DNA of 64,000 nt from Halobacillus salinarum (GTDB taxonomy: Bacteria; Bacillota; Bacilli; Bacillales; Halobacillaceae): contig NZ_CP095073.1 of assembly GCF_022919095.1 (NCBI RefSeq), forward strand, positions 2,790,001-2,854,000, read 5' to 3'. Shown here in pieces: positions 19,787 through 30,593 of the stretch (within the stretch, counting starts at the first letter, position 1; each line of letters starts with the position of its first letter). The position numbers were made by a program, and so were the translations under genes. The notes under the pieces were generated by a model. It was not told the origin of the DNA and searched no databases. It worked only from the letters and a program-made list of their open reading frames with translations.

Positions 19787-19933
19787 CAATTTTGACCTTA
19801 ATAGATTGGTAGTGTTGACTTAGATTTACATCACTTTTATTAAGGGAAGTCCCCTTTAAACTAGCCATCATTCTCTATACCGTCTAGTTTATCACTTCCC
19901 GCTTTCATTGTGTGTCCCGTGACAAAGAAATAC

Positions 19934-19969
19934 AAAAAAAACTGTGCAGCTTCAACATCCGCACAGTTC
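19934..19969 (-). terminator. Intrinsic terminator after spoVE
   Basis: AACTGTGC pairs with GCACAGTT around a 12-13 base loop, followed by TTTTTT on the minus strand. It lies directly after the spoVE stop, splitting the dcw cluster where murG and murB would be expected. Confidence 0.85.
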
Positions 19970-19976
19970 TTAAGCT

Positions 19977-21077
19977 TTATTTAGATGAATATCGACTTAC
20001 ACTCAGAAGGAGACCTAGAGAGGCAAGAGTCAAAGTTAGTGATGAGCCCCCATAGCTGACTAGCGGAAGTGTGATTCCGGTAACAGGAATCAGCCCTGTA
20101 ACTACACTCACATTGATCATTACCTGAATAGAAATCATACCAACAATACCAAGCGATAAAAGAGTGCCAAATAAATCAGGAGCATAGAGACTTGTGCGAA
20201 TCCCTCTCCACAAGAGTAAGAAAAACAATCCTAACAGCCCTATACCGCCTAAGAAACCTAGTTCTTCCGCAAGCACAGCAAATATAAAATCGGTCTGCGG
20301 CTCTGGAAGATAGAAAAATTTCTGCATGCTGTTTCCAAGCCCCATGCCGAGGAGACCACCCGGGCCGATGGCATAAAGAGACTGGATAATTTGAAAACCA
20401 CTTCCAAGCGGATCCTCCCAAGGATGCAAGAATGCGGTAATCCTTTTAATTCGGTAAGGGGCTGATGCAATTAAACCAACCATGCCGGCTGCCCCTGCTC
20501 CAGCGATGAGCATAAAGTGACCGATTCGAGCTCCTGCTGCAAACATCATGACTAGACAGGTTCCCACCATAACTACGCCTGTCCCTAAATCAGGCTGAAG
20601 CATAATTAAGGCAAAAGGAATGGCAATAATAGTGAGGCCAGGCAGAAAGCCTTCCTGAAAAGACGCCATCTTTTTCTGTCGTTCTGACAAAAAACGCGCT
20701 AGAAAAATGATCAGTCCCAGTTTCATAAATTCCGAAGGCTGAATACTGAACATTCCTACTCCAATCCAGCTCCTGGCCCCACCTCTAACCATCCCGACTC
20801 CTGGGATTAATACCCCGATTAGAAAAATAAGACAGATTATCAATATCCATTTCGCATGTCGGTACCAAGTATAGTAAGGGATCCTTGATAAAGTGATCAT
20901 AGCCATAATACCTGCTGCAGCAAACAACATCTGCCTTTTTGCAAAATACCAGGCATCATTGAATTTATATTCGGACCATATATTTGATGAACTATACACC
21001 ATAACGATCCCTATAACAAGAATCCCTATAATGGCCGCAGTAAGCCATAAATCCGGTTTTTTCTGAGGTTTGTCCAT
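19977..21077 (-). CDS. spoVE: SEDS glycosyltransferase SpoVE (FtsW paralogue)
   Basis: SEDS-family lipid II polymerase for spore cortex synthesis, working with the class B PBP SpoVD. The 366-residue protein has about ten membrane segments and the family signature near the end (ITLPLVSYGGSS), plus MVRGGARSWIGVG and QPSEFMKLGLI. Length equals B. subtilis SpoVE. A second SEDS gene (ftsW) at 61681 has the vegetative context, so this dcw-linked copy is best read as SpoVE. Its partner spoVD, five genes upstream, is frameshifted in this sequence. Confidence 0.92.
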   Translation of the reverse strand: MDKPQKKPDLWLTAAIIGILVIGIVMVYSSSNIWSEYKFNDAWYFAKRQMLFAAAGIMAMITLSRIPYYTWYRHAKWILIICLIFLIGVLIPGVGMVRGGARSWIGVGMFSIQPSEFMKLGLIIFLARFLSERQKKMASFQEGFLPGLTIIAIPFALIMLQPDLGTGVVMVGTCLVMMFAAGARIGHFMLIAGAGAAGMVGLIASAPYRIKRITAFLHPWEDPLGSGFQIIQSLYAIGPGGLLGMGLGNSMQKFFYLPEPQTDFIFAVLAEELGFLGGIGLLGLFFLLLWRGIRTSLYAPDLFGTLLSLGIVGMISIQVMINVSVVTGLIPVTGITLPLVSYGGSSLTLTLASLGLLLSVSRYSSK

Positions 21078-21138
21078 AAAAAAAGCCCCACTCCCATCTT
21101 AATGGAAATCAGGGCAAACAGCTTGTCGCAATAAGCCC

Positions 21139-22485
21139 TTACTTCAGCTTATGCACAGCTTCGATAAACATGTTTCCTCTTTCTTCAAAAGTGCGGTACT
21201 GATCCCAGCTCGCACAGGCTGGCGACAGTAAAATGACCTCATCTGGTAATGACAGCTCAAATGCTTTTTCCACTGCTTCATCCATCGATGAAACCTTAAC
21301 GATATCGTTAACTCCCGCTTCTTTGCCAGCTGCTTCTAATAAATTCGCTGTTTCGCCAAATAATACCATTGTTTTGACATGAGTAAGAAACGGGATGAGT
21401 GTATCAAAACTATTCCCTCTATCAAGTCCACCGGCGAGCAGAATGACAGGTTTTTGAAAGGAGCGCAGGGCATAGGATGTGGCTAGAATATTGGTCGCCT
21501 TGGAATCATTGTAAATATACCTGCCCTGTTTTTTTTCTATAAATTGAAGACGGTGCTCGACCCCTGAAAAGGTGGTCAGCACTTCAAAAATGGCTTCATT
21601 AGTTACCCCGTTTAACTTAACAGCTGCTACTGCTGCAATGATATTAGCAAGATTGTGTTCTCCAACTAATACGATGTCCTCTCTTTTAATAATAGGCTCA
21701 TCCTTGAAATATACCCATTTCTCATCGACCCAGGCCCCTTCTGTCCTTTCTGTAATCGAGCAAGGGACAAGCTCTGCCTTTACTTCTGGAAGAAATTTAC
21801 GGATCTCTTTGTCATCAGTGTTATAGACGAGGAAATCTTCTTCGGTTTGAAACTTCGCAATCTTCGCTTTAGCCTGATGGTAGTTTTCAAGCGTACCGTG
21901 ATAATCTAAATGAGCTTCATATAAATTGAGCCAAACTGAAATATCCGGTTTAAAGGTTTGGGTTCCCAGAAGCTGAAATGAGGAAAGTTCAATGACCATA
22001 GTTTCGTCGTGTCCCGTTGTTCTTGCCACTTCGCAAGCTACTTTCCCAATATTCCCGGCTACAGCTACCGGTTTCCGATCAGCTTTAATCATCTTATGGA
22101 TTAGTGTCGTTGTCGTCGTTTTCCCATTTGAACCTGTGACGGCCACAAGAGGTCCTTCGTGAATTCTGCCGGCAAGCTCCACTTCTGTAATCACTGGTAT
22201 GTCACGATTCCCAGCTTCTTCTACAAGCGGGTTATTGTAAGGAATTCCAGGGTTTTTCACCATTAAATCGACGTCATCCAAGACTTCGAGTGGGTGAGAT
22301 CCTGTAATAACCTCCGCACCTTTAGATAGTAATGCCTGAACTTCAGCATCTGTTTTATTGGCTTTTAAATCATTAATGCGAACTTGAATACCGCTGTCTA
22401 AAAGCAGGTGTGCTGCTGCTGTTCCGCTTTTTGCCATACCAAGCACCAAAACATGCTGGTATGGAAAATGTCTTAATGTATTCAA
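21139..22485 (-). CDS. murD: UDP-N-acetylmuramoyl-L-alanine:D-glutamate ligase
   Basis: MurD adds D-Glu to UDP-MurNAc-L-Ala in the cytoplasm. The 448-residue protein has the Mur-ligase layout: an N-terminal Rossmann domain ([14 protein letters not shown]), the central ATP-binding motif [13 protein letters not shown] and a C-terminal domain with [14 protein letters not shown] and [12 protein letters not shown]. It overlaps mraY by four bases (ATGA), so the two are co-translated. Confidence 0.97.
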   Translation of the reverse strand: MNTLRHFPYQHVLVLGMAKSGTAAAHLLLDSGIQVRINDLKANKTDAEVQALLSKGAEVITGSHPLEVLDDVDLMVKNPGIPYNNPLVEEAGNRDIPVITEVELAGRIHEGPLVAVTGSNGKTTTTTLIHKMIKADRKPVAVAGNIGKVACEVARTTGHDETMVIELSSFQLLGTQTFKPDISVWLNLYEAHLDYHGTLENYHQAKAKIAKFQTEEDFLVYNTDDKEIRKFLPEVKAELVPCSITERTEGAWVDEKWVYFKDEPIIKREDIVLVGEHNLANIIAAVAAVKLNGVTNEAIFEVLTTFSGVEHRLQFIEKKQGRYIYNDSKATNILATSYALRSFQKPVILLAGGLDRGNSFDTLIPFLTHVKTMVLFGETANLLEAAGKEAGVNDIVKVSSMDEAVEKAFELSLPDEVILLSPACASWDQYRTFEERGNMFIEAVHKLK

Positions 22486-23468
22486 CTGAACATCACCTCA
22501 ATATACACTCCTATTACTGCAAAAATCAGCCCCAGTGTCCAGAAAGTCGTCACTACACGCCACTCAGACCAGCCTTTAAGCTCATAATGGTGATGCAAAG
22601 GGCTCATCTTGAAGACACGTTTTCCGGTTGTTTTAAAAGAAGCCACCTGAATCATAACAGATAATGTTTCAAGCACGAAAACCCCGCCTATGAGCACAAG
22701 CAGCAGCTCAAGTTTAGTCAGGATTGCTATAATGGCAATCGCCCCGCCTAAAGCGAGAGAACCGGTGTCTCCCATAAAGACTTTAGCAGGGTGCGCGTTA
22801 AAAACTAAGAATCCAAGCAGCGCCCCTACTACGGCCAAGGCAAAAATAGAGGTTTCAATATTTTGATCTCCATACCACGCTAAAATACCGAAAGCACCAA
22901 AAGCGATAGCTGCAGTGCCTGCAAGCAGACCATCCAAGCCATCCGTAAGGTTAACGGCGTTCGAACCTCCTACTAACATAAACAAAATAAGAAACGCATA
23001 CCCCCAGCCTAATTCCAATTGAAATGAAGTGCCTGGAATTTCAATAAAGGTCGGGAAACCCGTTTGGTTTAAAATAAAATAAATGACGAGAGCAATCACG
23101 ATCTGACCTAACATTTTCTGCTTAGAGGTCAAACCTAAGTTCCTCTTTAAAGCTACTTTAATGTAATCATCAAGAAACCCTAATAAACCGTACCCCAATA
23201 ACACAAACAGCACAAGGAACAAATGAACATCTGCTGCTTCTTTATTGATCCATACCGAAGAAATCAGTGTTGCCGCCGTAACAGAGAGAATAATCATAAC
23301 TCCTCCCATAGTAGGGGTCCCTGATTTCTTTTGATGGGATTGCGGTCCTTCTTCTCTAATACTCTGTCCAAACTTTAACCGTCTTAAGAAAGGGATAAGG
23401 ATCGGCGATATCACGACAGTAAGAATGAATGATAGTGCCATCGTTACTAACAATATGTAGTCGTTCAT
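22482..23468 (-). CDS. mraY: Phospho-N-acetylmuramoyl-pentapeptide transferase
   Basis: MraY transfers phospho-MurNAc-pentapeptide to undecaprenyl phosphate, making lipid I. The 328-residue protein has about ten membrane segments and the catalytic blocks [23 protein letters not shown] and [15 protein letters not shown], plus the HHHYELKGW histidine loop. The lipid-II-forming glycosyltransferase gene murG, usually a few genes downstream, is not in the window. Confidence 0.97.
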   Translation of the reverse strand: MNDYILLVTMALSFILTVVISPILIPFLRRLKFGQSIREEGPQSHQKKSGTPTMGGVMIILSVTAATLISSVWINKEAADVHLFLVLFVLLGYGLLGFLDDYIKVALKRNLGLTSKQKMLGQIVIALVIYFILNQTGFPTFIEIPGTSFQLELGWGYAFLILFMLVGGSNAVNLTDGLDGLLAGTAAIAFGAFGILAWYGDQNIETSIFALAVVGALLGFLVFNAHPAKVFMGDTGSLALGGAIAIIAILTKLELLLVLIGGVFVLETLSVMIQVASFKTTGKRVFKMSPLHHHYELKGWSEWRVVTTFWTLGLIFAVIGVYIEVMFS

Positions 23469-23510
23469 TGCTGTTTTCCTCCTTTTACATGATCGTCATC
23501 GCCTGTTTTT

Positions 23511-24869
23511 TCAGTCTGTGAGATCGAGCAATAATTCTTCCAGCTTCATTTTTCGAGATGCCTTCAATAATACAATCGTTTCCGGCGAAAGTTTTTTCAG
23601 CAGCTGTTCGGCTAACTCTTCTTTATGATTAAAGTGTCTCGCTTCCATCGACGGGTGAGCTTTTTTTGCGGCTAAAGAAATTTCTTCTGCTTCATTCCCA
23701 ATCGTGTACACCGCATCAATCTCTTCAGGCAGCTCGCTGCCTACCTGCCCGTGAAGGTTCCGGGATTCGCTTCCTAATTCAAGCATGTCTCCAAGGACAA
23801 GCACTTTATACTCTTTAGACTTCCACTGGCTGACCACTTCTATAACCGCCTTCATAGAGGTCGGAGATGCATTATATGCATCATTAATGATTAATGAATG
23901 GTTAATCCCCTCGTGTTTCTCAAAACGCATTCCAGACATTTTCAGCTGTTTCAGCCCGCTCTGAATGTTTTCTTTAGAGATAGAAAGCTGTTCACCAAGC
24001 GCAATGATGTAACTCGCATTCTTTACGTTATGACGTCCAGCCATTGGCAATTCATATTTTTCACTATTTACGTAAAAAGTCGTCTGCTGGTCCTCTCTCC
24101 GTTCAATGCGCGCAAGGTAATTTACAGGTTCCATAAATCCGCAGCTTACTGTACGCGGGTCGGATTTAATGTGCGAGAGCAAAGGCTCATCTCCGTCGAT
24201 AATTATTTTCCCATCAGCCGTGAGCCCTTCCATAATTTCAAGTTTAGCTTCCGCAATGCCTTCTTTCGAGCCGAGATTTTCTAAGTGAGATTCCCCAATG
24301 TTTGTGATGATCCCATAATGAGGTTTAGCAAGATTAGATAATAACGAAATCTCGCCTTTATGATTCATACCCATTTCTAAAACCAAAGCTTCCGTTTCAT
24401 AAGGCATGGATAAAATAGTTAAAGGCAAGCCGATATGATTGTTGAAATTCCCGCTGGTTTTATGTGTTCTATACGCAGTAGCAAGTACAGAGGCTGCAAT
24501 GTCTTTCGTCGTCGTCTTTCCATTTGACCCGGTGACTCCAACCACTATGGGAGTAACCTTGTTTAAATAAAAGGCAGCCAGCTTCTGTAATGCTTCAGTT
24601 GTGTCCTGCACAAAAAAAACAGGAAAATCGGTAGGAACGTACGATGGAAGTGGTTTATCCTCCTGCCATAAGGCTGCTACAGCTCCATGCTGAATCGCTT
24701 TTTTCATAAAATCATGAGCATCAAATGATTCACCTATAATAGGAATAAACAAGCTTTGTCTCGTTTCTTCCCGCGTATCGGTCATGATTTCCTTCAAAGG
24801 AATTCTGTCGTTAGCGACCCCTTTAAAGTTTGGAAAAATCTTGGTTAATTCCGCTGCCTCAAGTTTCAT
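23511..24869 (-). CDS. murF: UDP-MurNAc-tripeptide:D-alanyl-D-alanine ligase
   Basis: MurF adds D-Ala-D-Ala to complete the pentapeptide precursor. The 452-residue protein has the Mur-ligase ATP site [13 protein letters not shown], the MurF-specific NNHIGLPLTIL, and INDAYNASPTSM. It overlaps murE by four bases, so translation is coupled. In B. subtilis murF is elsewhere, next to ddl; here it is in the dcw cluster between murE and mraY, as in many other bacteria. Confidence 0.96.
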   Translation of the reverse strand: MKLEAAELTKIFPNFKGVANDRIPLKEIMTDTREETRQSLFIPIIGESFDAHDFMKKAIQHGAVAALWQEDKPLPSYVPTDFPVFFVQDTTEALQKLAAFYLNKVTPIVVGVTGSNGKTTTKDIAASVLATAYRTHKTSGNFNNHIGLPLTILSMPYETEALVLEMGMNHKGEISLLSNLAKPHYGIITNIGESHLENLGSKEGIAEAKLEIMEGLTADGKIIIDGDEPLLSHIKSDPRTVSCGFMEPVNYLARIERREDQQTTFYVNSEKYELPMAGRHNVKNASYIIALGEQLSISKENIQSGLKQLKMSGMRFEKHEGINHSLIINDAYNASPTSMKAVIEVVSQWKSKEYKVLVLGDMLELGSESRNLHGQVGSELPEEIDAVYTIGNEAEEISLAAKKAHPSMEARHFNHKEELAEQLLKKLSPETIVLLKASRKMKLEELLLDLTD

Positions 24870-26341
24870 GACTGACTCTCCTTAACCTGCTTTAATAGTT
24901 CCCTTGCGACTTCACGATCATCGAAATCATGTCTGATTCCATCAATCTCCTGGTAGGTCTCATGACCTTTACCAGCAATTAATACGACATCCCCTTTTTC
25001 TGCGCTTGCTAAAGCAGAACGAATAGCTTCTCTACGGTCCTCTATGACCTTGTAGCCACCCTCCAGATGATTGGTCATATCACGAAGGATCTCGTTTGGA
25101 TCTTCTGATCTTGGATTATCAGACGTAAAGATTACATCAGTGCCATATTTCATCGCTACATCTGCCATCAATGGCCGTTTTGTACGATCACGGTCTCCCC
25201 CGCAGCCGACCACAACATGAATATCTCCGCGGCAGAATTCCTTCACTGTCGATAATACATTTTCAAGAGAATCCGGGGTATGCGCATAATCAATGACCAC
25301 TCCAAAATTCTGCCCTTCAAGCACGGGTTCGAATCTTCCTCTGATCCCTTCGGAGTGCTCAAATGAATGCCGGATGGTTGTAAGCGGGACACCGGAAGCA
25401 AGTGCTGCCGAAGCCGATGCAAGCATGTTGTACACGCTGAACAGCCCCATGAGAGGACTATTGATTTCAATCGTTTCAGCAGGTGTTTTTAAGCTGAACG
25501 AAACACCTTTTTCGTGTAAATGGATATTTTCTGCTTTCACATCGGCACTTCCTTTTATTCCATAGGTCAAAACAGGTTGTGCTGTTGACCGGATCAATTT
25601 CCCTGCGACCGGTGAATCCAGATTGATTACAGCCATTTTACTCCGCTCCATATGATAACTGTTTCCCAGCTGTGCAAACAGTAGAGACTTCGCTCGAAGA
25701 TAATCATCCATATTATCGTGGTAATCCAAATGATCCTGGCTTAAATTTGTAAAAATAGCAATATCAAAATCACACCCGTACACTCTTCCTTGATTCAGGG
25801 CATGAGAGGAAACTTCCATGATGGCGGTCTGCACTCCAGCCTCTTTCATCCGGGCAAAGGTTTGCTGCAGGGAGAGAGAATCCGGTGTTGTGTTTTTGGC
25901 AGGGTAAGAAGCTCCTGCAATCCTCATTTGAATGGTTCCGATTACTCCAGTTGTTACCTTGTGAGCGCGAAAGATTTCATCCAGCAAATAGGTAATGGAC
26001 GTTTTTCCATTCGTCCCTGTTACCCCAATGAGCTGCATAGACTCGGTCGGAGCTTCATAAAACGCTGCAGCAAGCATAGCTAGCACCTTTGTCGTATCAT
26101 TGACGATGATGACAGGCACTTCAGTATCCAGTTCCTCTTCAGCAACAAGGACAACAGCACCTTTGGAAACAGCATCCTTGGCAAAAACATGGCCGTCCAC
26201 TTCGTGGCCGCGAATGCAAACAAATAGGTCTCCAGGCTGTACTGACCTGGAGTCCATAGAAAGTCCTTTAACATTTATATGTTCAATAGCTTTCGTAATT
26301 TTATAAAAAGGTACTTGAGTTAATAATTGAGCGATTTTCAT
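24866..26341 (-). CDS. murE: UDP-MurNAc-L-Ala-D-Glu:meso-diaminopimelate ligase
   Basis: MurE adds the third residue of the stem peptide. The 491-residue protein has GVTGTNGKTS (107-116), NTTPDSL, and DNPR at 408-411, the motif tied to meso-diaminopimelate; enzymes for L-Lys usually differ at the last position. So DAP-type peptidoglycan is predicted. The ATG at 26341 has AAGGA eight bases ahead and gives the family length; a frame extended by ten codons has no ribosome site. Confidence 0.96.
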   Translation of the reverse strand: MKIAQLLTQVPFYKITKAIEHINVKGLSMDSRSVQPGDLFVCIRGHEVDGHVFAKDAVSKGAVVLVAEEELDTEVPVIIVNDTTKVLAMLAAAFYEAPTESMQLIGVTGTNGKTSITYLLDEIFRAHKVTTGVIGTIQMRIAGASYPAKNTTPDSLSLQQTFARMKEAGVQTAIMEVSSHALNQGRVYGCDFDIAIFTNLSQDHLDYHDNMDDYLRAKSLLFAQLGNSYHMERSKMAVINLDSPVAGKLIRSTAQPVLTYGIKGSADVKAENIHLHEKGVSFSLKTPAETIEINSPLMGLFSVYNMLASASAALASGVPLTTIRHSFEHSEGIRGRFEPVLEGQNFGVVIDYAHTPDSLENVLSTVKEFCRGDIHVVVGCGGDRDRTKRPLMADVAMKYGTDVIFTSDNPRSEDPNEILRDMTNHLEGGYKVIEDRREAIRSALASAEKGDVVLIAGKGHETYQEIDGIRHDFDDREVARELLKQVKESQS

Positions 26342-26425
26342 TTCTATCATCCTTCTAATCAACATTCCCATCTATTATAGCAAAAGTTGCAAGTCACTGG
26401 GGAAATGAAACAATATTTTAAGTAA

Positions 26426-28347
26426 TTAATTACCTAAGAATACTCGAATCGTAGATCCGGCAGGTACTTTCACTCCAGCCTCAGGAGCCTGAGTAACTAC
26501 TTTATTCCCCTTTCCACTAGCATCTACCTTCAAATCACTTAACATTTGGGTAAGTTCTTTCTTCTCCAATCCTGTAACGTTAGGGACTTCGATCAGCGGT
26601 TCTTCAGGCCAGGAATATTTTTTTTCCAGGCCGTCCTTTCTTGGTTTAACTCCAAGAGTACGCAAGCTGTCCCCCATAATGGAGCCGACAATAGGGGCTG
26701 CTACAACTCCGCCAAACTGGACAGTATTCTTAGGGTTGTCAATCGCAAGGTAAACGACAAGCTGTGGGTCGTCAGCTGGCGCAAAGCCAATAAAAGAAAC
26801 GATATGGTTGTTTTCCATGTAAGTACCATCAGGGCCTACTTTCTGTGCGGTCCCTGTTTTTCCTCCGACGCGGTAACCTTCGACATAGGCTCCCCGTCCG
26901 GTTCCTTTTGCTACTACACTTTCCAGAGCTTCCCTCACTTGTTTGGACGTTTCTTCTGAAATTACCCTTCTCTTCATCTCAGGTTCATTCTTTTCCAGTT
27001 CTTCTCCTGTAACAGGATCAAGCCAGGCTTCGCGGACATACGGCTCATAATAATAACCACCGTTTACCGCAGCTGCTACTGCCATGACTTGTTGAATAGG
27101 TGTTACAGAAACCCCCTGTCCAAAAGCGGTAGTAGCTTGCTCCACAGGGCCGACATTCTCTGGTTTAAAAAGAATTCCTTTGCCTTCCCCTTCCAGATCA
27201 ATTCCTGTTTTTTGACCAAATCCAAACTTATTAATATAGCTGAACAGTTTTTCTTTGCCAAGACGCTGGCCGAGTTCTACAAATCCGGGGTTACAGGAGT
27301 TTTGAACGACTTCAAGAAAAGTCTCGCTTCCATGTCCTCCCCGCTTCCAGCAGTGAAGTGTTGCGCCCCCACTTTTACAGAACCGGAATCATAAAACGTC
27401 TCGTTTTTTAAATCAACTTTCTTTTCTTGCAGGGCTGCAGCCAAAGTGATTATCTTAAAAGTAGATCCTGGCTCGTACGTACTCCAAACAGGCAGGTTAC
27501 GATTATAAACGGTCGGCTTCACATCCTGATAGTTCGCTGGATTAAAGTTTGGTCTCGATGCCATAGCTACAACCTTACCTGTATTAGGATCCACTACGAT
27601 TGCCACAGCTCCATCTGGATTGTACTTAGCCTGCGCTAAATCCAGCTCCCGTTCTACAATCGACTGAACGCGATAATCAATGGTCAGCTTTAAGTCTTCT
27701 CCATCTACAGGAGGGGTATATATATCTGCCATATCAGGCATTCTTTTTCCTTTTGCATCGGAAAAAAAGGAAAGAGCACCTTTTTCCCCTTTTAATTCAT
27801 CATCATAATAAGCTTCCAAACCTAAGAGTCCCTGGTTATCAATTCCGCTGAAACCTAACACGTGTGAAAGAAAGGCACCATGAGGATAATACCGTTTAGA
27901 ATCCTCTGCTATGTACACTCCCGGTATGTCAAGTGCTTGAATTGCTTCTGCTTGTGCCTCGGTAATTTTTCTTCCTTCCGGATGAATTTTTTCAATAGAA
28001 ATTTGTTTCGTTACATGCTTGTACGCTTTTTCTTCACTCATATCAAGAATTTTTGCCAGTTGTTTAGCTGTTGCTTCTTTATCTTTAATCTGTCTCGGCA
28101 CCACCATGACAGTAGGAGCAGATTGATTGCCTACTAACACCTCTCCATTGGTATCCACAATTTCCCCACGCTCAGGTTCAAAAACAATATCCCTGCTCCA
28201 AGATTCCTCTGCTTTTTTAATTAAAAAATCACTCAGAACAAACTGGACATAGCCTAGACGACCGGCAATGACCATAAAAATAACCATCCCTACAAGAAAA
28301 ACTGTGACTAATCGTTTCCGTACAATTACCTGTGATATCCGCTTCAT
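26426..28347 (-). pseudogene. spoVD: spoVD, sporulation-specific penicillin-binding protein, broken by a one-base frameshift
   Basis: SpoVD is the class B PBP that cross-links cortex peptidoglycan with SpoVE. The gene reads in one frame from MKRISQVIVRKRL (28347) through the PBP dimerisation domain and the active-site Ser in STFK (residues 295-298) to V326-G327, then shifts. From 27364 the correct protein continues in another frame (ATLHCWKRGGHG, NSCN, VGGKTGTAQ, one PASTA domain) to 26426. A run of five Cs on the plus strand (27366-27370) would restore the frame if it were six. So SxxK is separated from the SxN and KTG motifs. Either a true loss-of-function mutation or a homopolymer sequencing error; everything else in the gene looks intact. 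Confidence 0.9.
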
Positions 28348-28439
28348 AACCATTGCTCCTTTTACTGGTTAATCTAAATCAGCTTGTATCACTATATGCA
28401 ATTGGGAAACGATTAGAACATTGCAGGGAATGGTTAGAT

Positions 28440-30575
28440 TTATTGCGGCGGAGCAAGCTCCACCACTAAATATCCATTATTTTTCAGGCTGGTTCCTGGG
28501 TCAATACTTTGCTTCGTAACATACCCGCTGCCCATCGTTTCAATCTTTAAATCGAAGGCTTGAGCAAGCCTGTGAACGTCTCTTAATGACCAACCCTTCA
28601 CATCAGGCATAACAGGCTGGTCAGTTACCAGCATGACCTTTTCATCTGCCAGAAGCTTCGTTCCCTCTTCTGGAATGGTTTTTGTAACTTTATCGCCTTT
28701 TCCGATTACCGTGACATTATTATAAGTCTTTTCAAGCTTTTTCTTCGCTTTTTCAGTAGATAAACCAGACAGGTCTTCCATTGTATGTTCCGAAACCTTT
28801 TGTTCGTTGTTTTTATCTGGCTGGATATCTAAATAGTGAAGGCTGTTTTCCATCACTGTCTTAAAAATATGGGAGACAGGTTCAGATCCCGTTTCGTTTC
28901 CTTTCAGTTCCGGCTGTTTTACGGCTACATACATGAGCAGCTCAGGATCTTCCTTAGGGGCCATTCCCATGAAAGAAAAAATGTAATTATTGTGTCCATA
29001 CATATACTTTCCATCCGCTCCGGGGATTTGGGCCGTTCCTGTTTTACCAGCTACCGAAAAGTCATTAATCTTGTAATCACTGCCTGTCCCATGCTCACCT
29101 GTAATAACTGTTCCAAGCAGGTCACGCATTTTTTCAGCTGTATCTTTTGAAATCGGGGTACCGATTTGATTAGGCTTTCCTTTTTTAATAGTCTCCCCAG
29201 TTTCACTTGAAGCAATTTTGTCCAGCATGTAAGGCTGCATCATCTTGCCGTCATTGGCAATTGCCGTAGCTGCCGTCATGAGCTGAACAGGGGTTACCGT
29301 GGTTCCTTGTCCAAAAGAAGTAGTCACTTGTTCAATCGGACGGCCGTAAAGAATTTTTCCTGTTTCCTCTCCAGGGAGATCAATCCCTGAAGGTTGATCC
29401 AAATGGAATGCAGACAAGTAATCGCGGAACTTATCAGGTCCAAGCACATCCTGCATAAGCTTTGCCGCTGCCACGTTTGAAGATCTTTGGAAGCCTTCAT
29501 CGTAGGAAATCTTTCCCCAGGATTGATTATAGTCATGAATAGTGGCTGAGTTCTTTGTCACTTGATAGGAGCCTGATTTATATTTCTTGCTGCCTTTATA
29601 TACCCCTTCTTCCATCGCGGAAGCCCACGTGAACATTTTCATCGTAGAACCAGGTTCAAAAGGATAGGAAATGACGTCATTGTACCAGTTGTCGACATCA
29701 CTAAGGTCATTGGGATCATAACTCGGCCTGTTACTCATGGCCAATACCTGTCCAGTCTTAGGATCCATTACTGCTGCTACCATTTTTTTCGGTTTATATT
29801 GTTCGTTTACCTGGCTCATCGCGTCTTCCAAGAAGGTTTGTATTTTCTGGTCGATCGTTAAATACACGTTATCTCCATTATCCGGCTTTGTCATAACTTC
29901 TTTGGGATCTAACAGCTTCGTGCCGTACTTGTCACGTTCATAACTGATTTTTCCTTTTTGCTCCTTCAAGTACTTCTCCATTTGTTTTTCGATCCCTGTA
30001 ACACCTTTTATATGCCCTTCTACCGAGCGTGCAAATCCAATTACATGGGAAGCAAACATGCCGTTAGGATAATAGCGTTTAGCCTCTTCCTTAAACTGAA
30101 TTCCATTTAAGTCTTCGTCTTTAATTTCTTCCATTTTTTCCTGCGATAATTCTTTGCCCTTGCTGCCAAACTCCACTTGGAATTTTCCATTTTCCCTTCC
30201 GTCTTCGAGCTTTTGCTCGATGTCCTCAGCATCCATATTTAAAAGCGGCGCCAGTTTTTCGGCGGTTTTTTCAGGATCCGTTACATGCTTTGGGTCCTTT
30301 AAATTTGCTGAATACTCAGGATCAACTATAGCGTATAGACGGTATGTTGGGCGATCATAAGCAAGAACCATGCCATTCTTATCATAAATTTTTCCACGGG
30401 TGGCATCGATCTCATATGAGCTTGTCCGCGCTTTTTCTGCCCATTTTTCCAAATCTACGCCTTCGACTGTCGAAGTGGTTTCAATATAAAGAAACCTTCC
30501 TACAATGACGAGGAATATAATGGAAAATAATAAGATTAAAAGCGCTGCACCTCTATGAGTATTGGGACTTTTCAT
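28440..30575 (-). CDS. pbpB: Penicillin-binding protein 2B (divisome transpeptidase)
   Basis: PBP2B is the class B transpeptidase of the divisome, partner of FtsW and of FtsL-DivIC-DivIB. The 711-residue protein has a short cytoplasmic tail and membrane anchor (about 10-30), a dimerisation domain, the transpeptidase domain with STMK (310-313), SSN and KTGTAQ motifs, and two C-terminal PASTA domains. Length fits B. subtilis PBP2B. It lies 18 bases after ftsL. Unlike neighbouring spoVD it is intact. Confidence 0.96.
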   Translation of the reverse strand: MKSPNTHRGAALLILLFSIIFLVIVGRFLYIETTSTVEGVDLEKWAEKARTSSYEIDATRGKIYDKNGMVLAYDRPTYRLYAIVDPEYSANLKDPKHVTDPEKTAEKLAPLLNMDAEDIEQKLEDGRENGKFQVEFGSKGKELSQEKMEEIKDEDLNGIQFKEEAKRYYPNGMFASHVIGFARSVEGHIKGVTGIEKQMEKYLKEQKGKISYERDKYGTKLLDPKEVMTKPDNGDNVYLTIDQKIQTFLEDAMSQVNEQYKPKKMVAAVMDPKTGQVLAMSNRPSYDPNDLSDVDNWYNDVISYPFEPGSTMKMFTWASAMEEGVYKGSKKYKSGSYQVTKNSATIHDYNQSWGKISYDEGFQRSSNVAAAKLMQDVLGPDKFRDYLSAFHLDQPSGIDLPGEETGKILYGRPIEQVTTSFGQGTTVTPVQLMTAATAIANDGKMMQPYMLDKIASSETGETIKKGKPNQIGTPISKDTAEKMRDLLGTVITGEHGTGSDYKINDFSVAGKTGTAQIPGADGKYMYGHNNYIFSFMGMAPKEDPELLMYVAVKQPELKGNETGSEPVSHIFKTVMENSLHYLDIQPDKNNEQKVSEHTMEDLSGLSTEKAKKKLEKTYNNVTVIGKGDKVTKTIPEEGTKLLADEKVMLVTDQPVMPDVKGWSLRDVHRLAQAFDLKIETMGSGYVTKQSIDPGTSLKNNGYLVVELAPPQ

Positions 30576-30593
30576 TATCTATCACCCAAGCTC

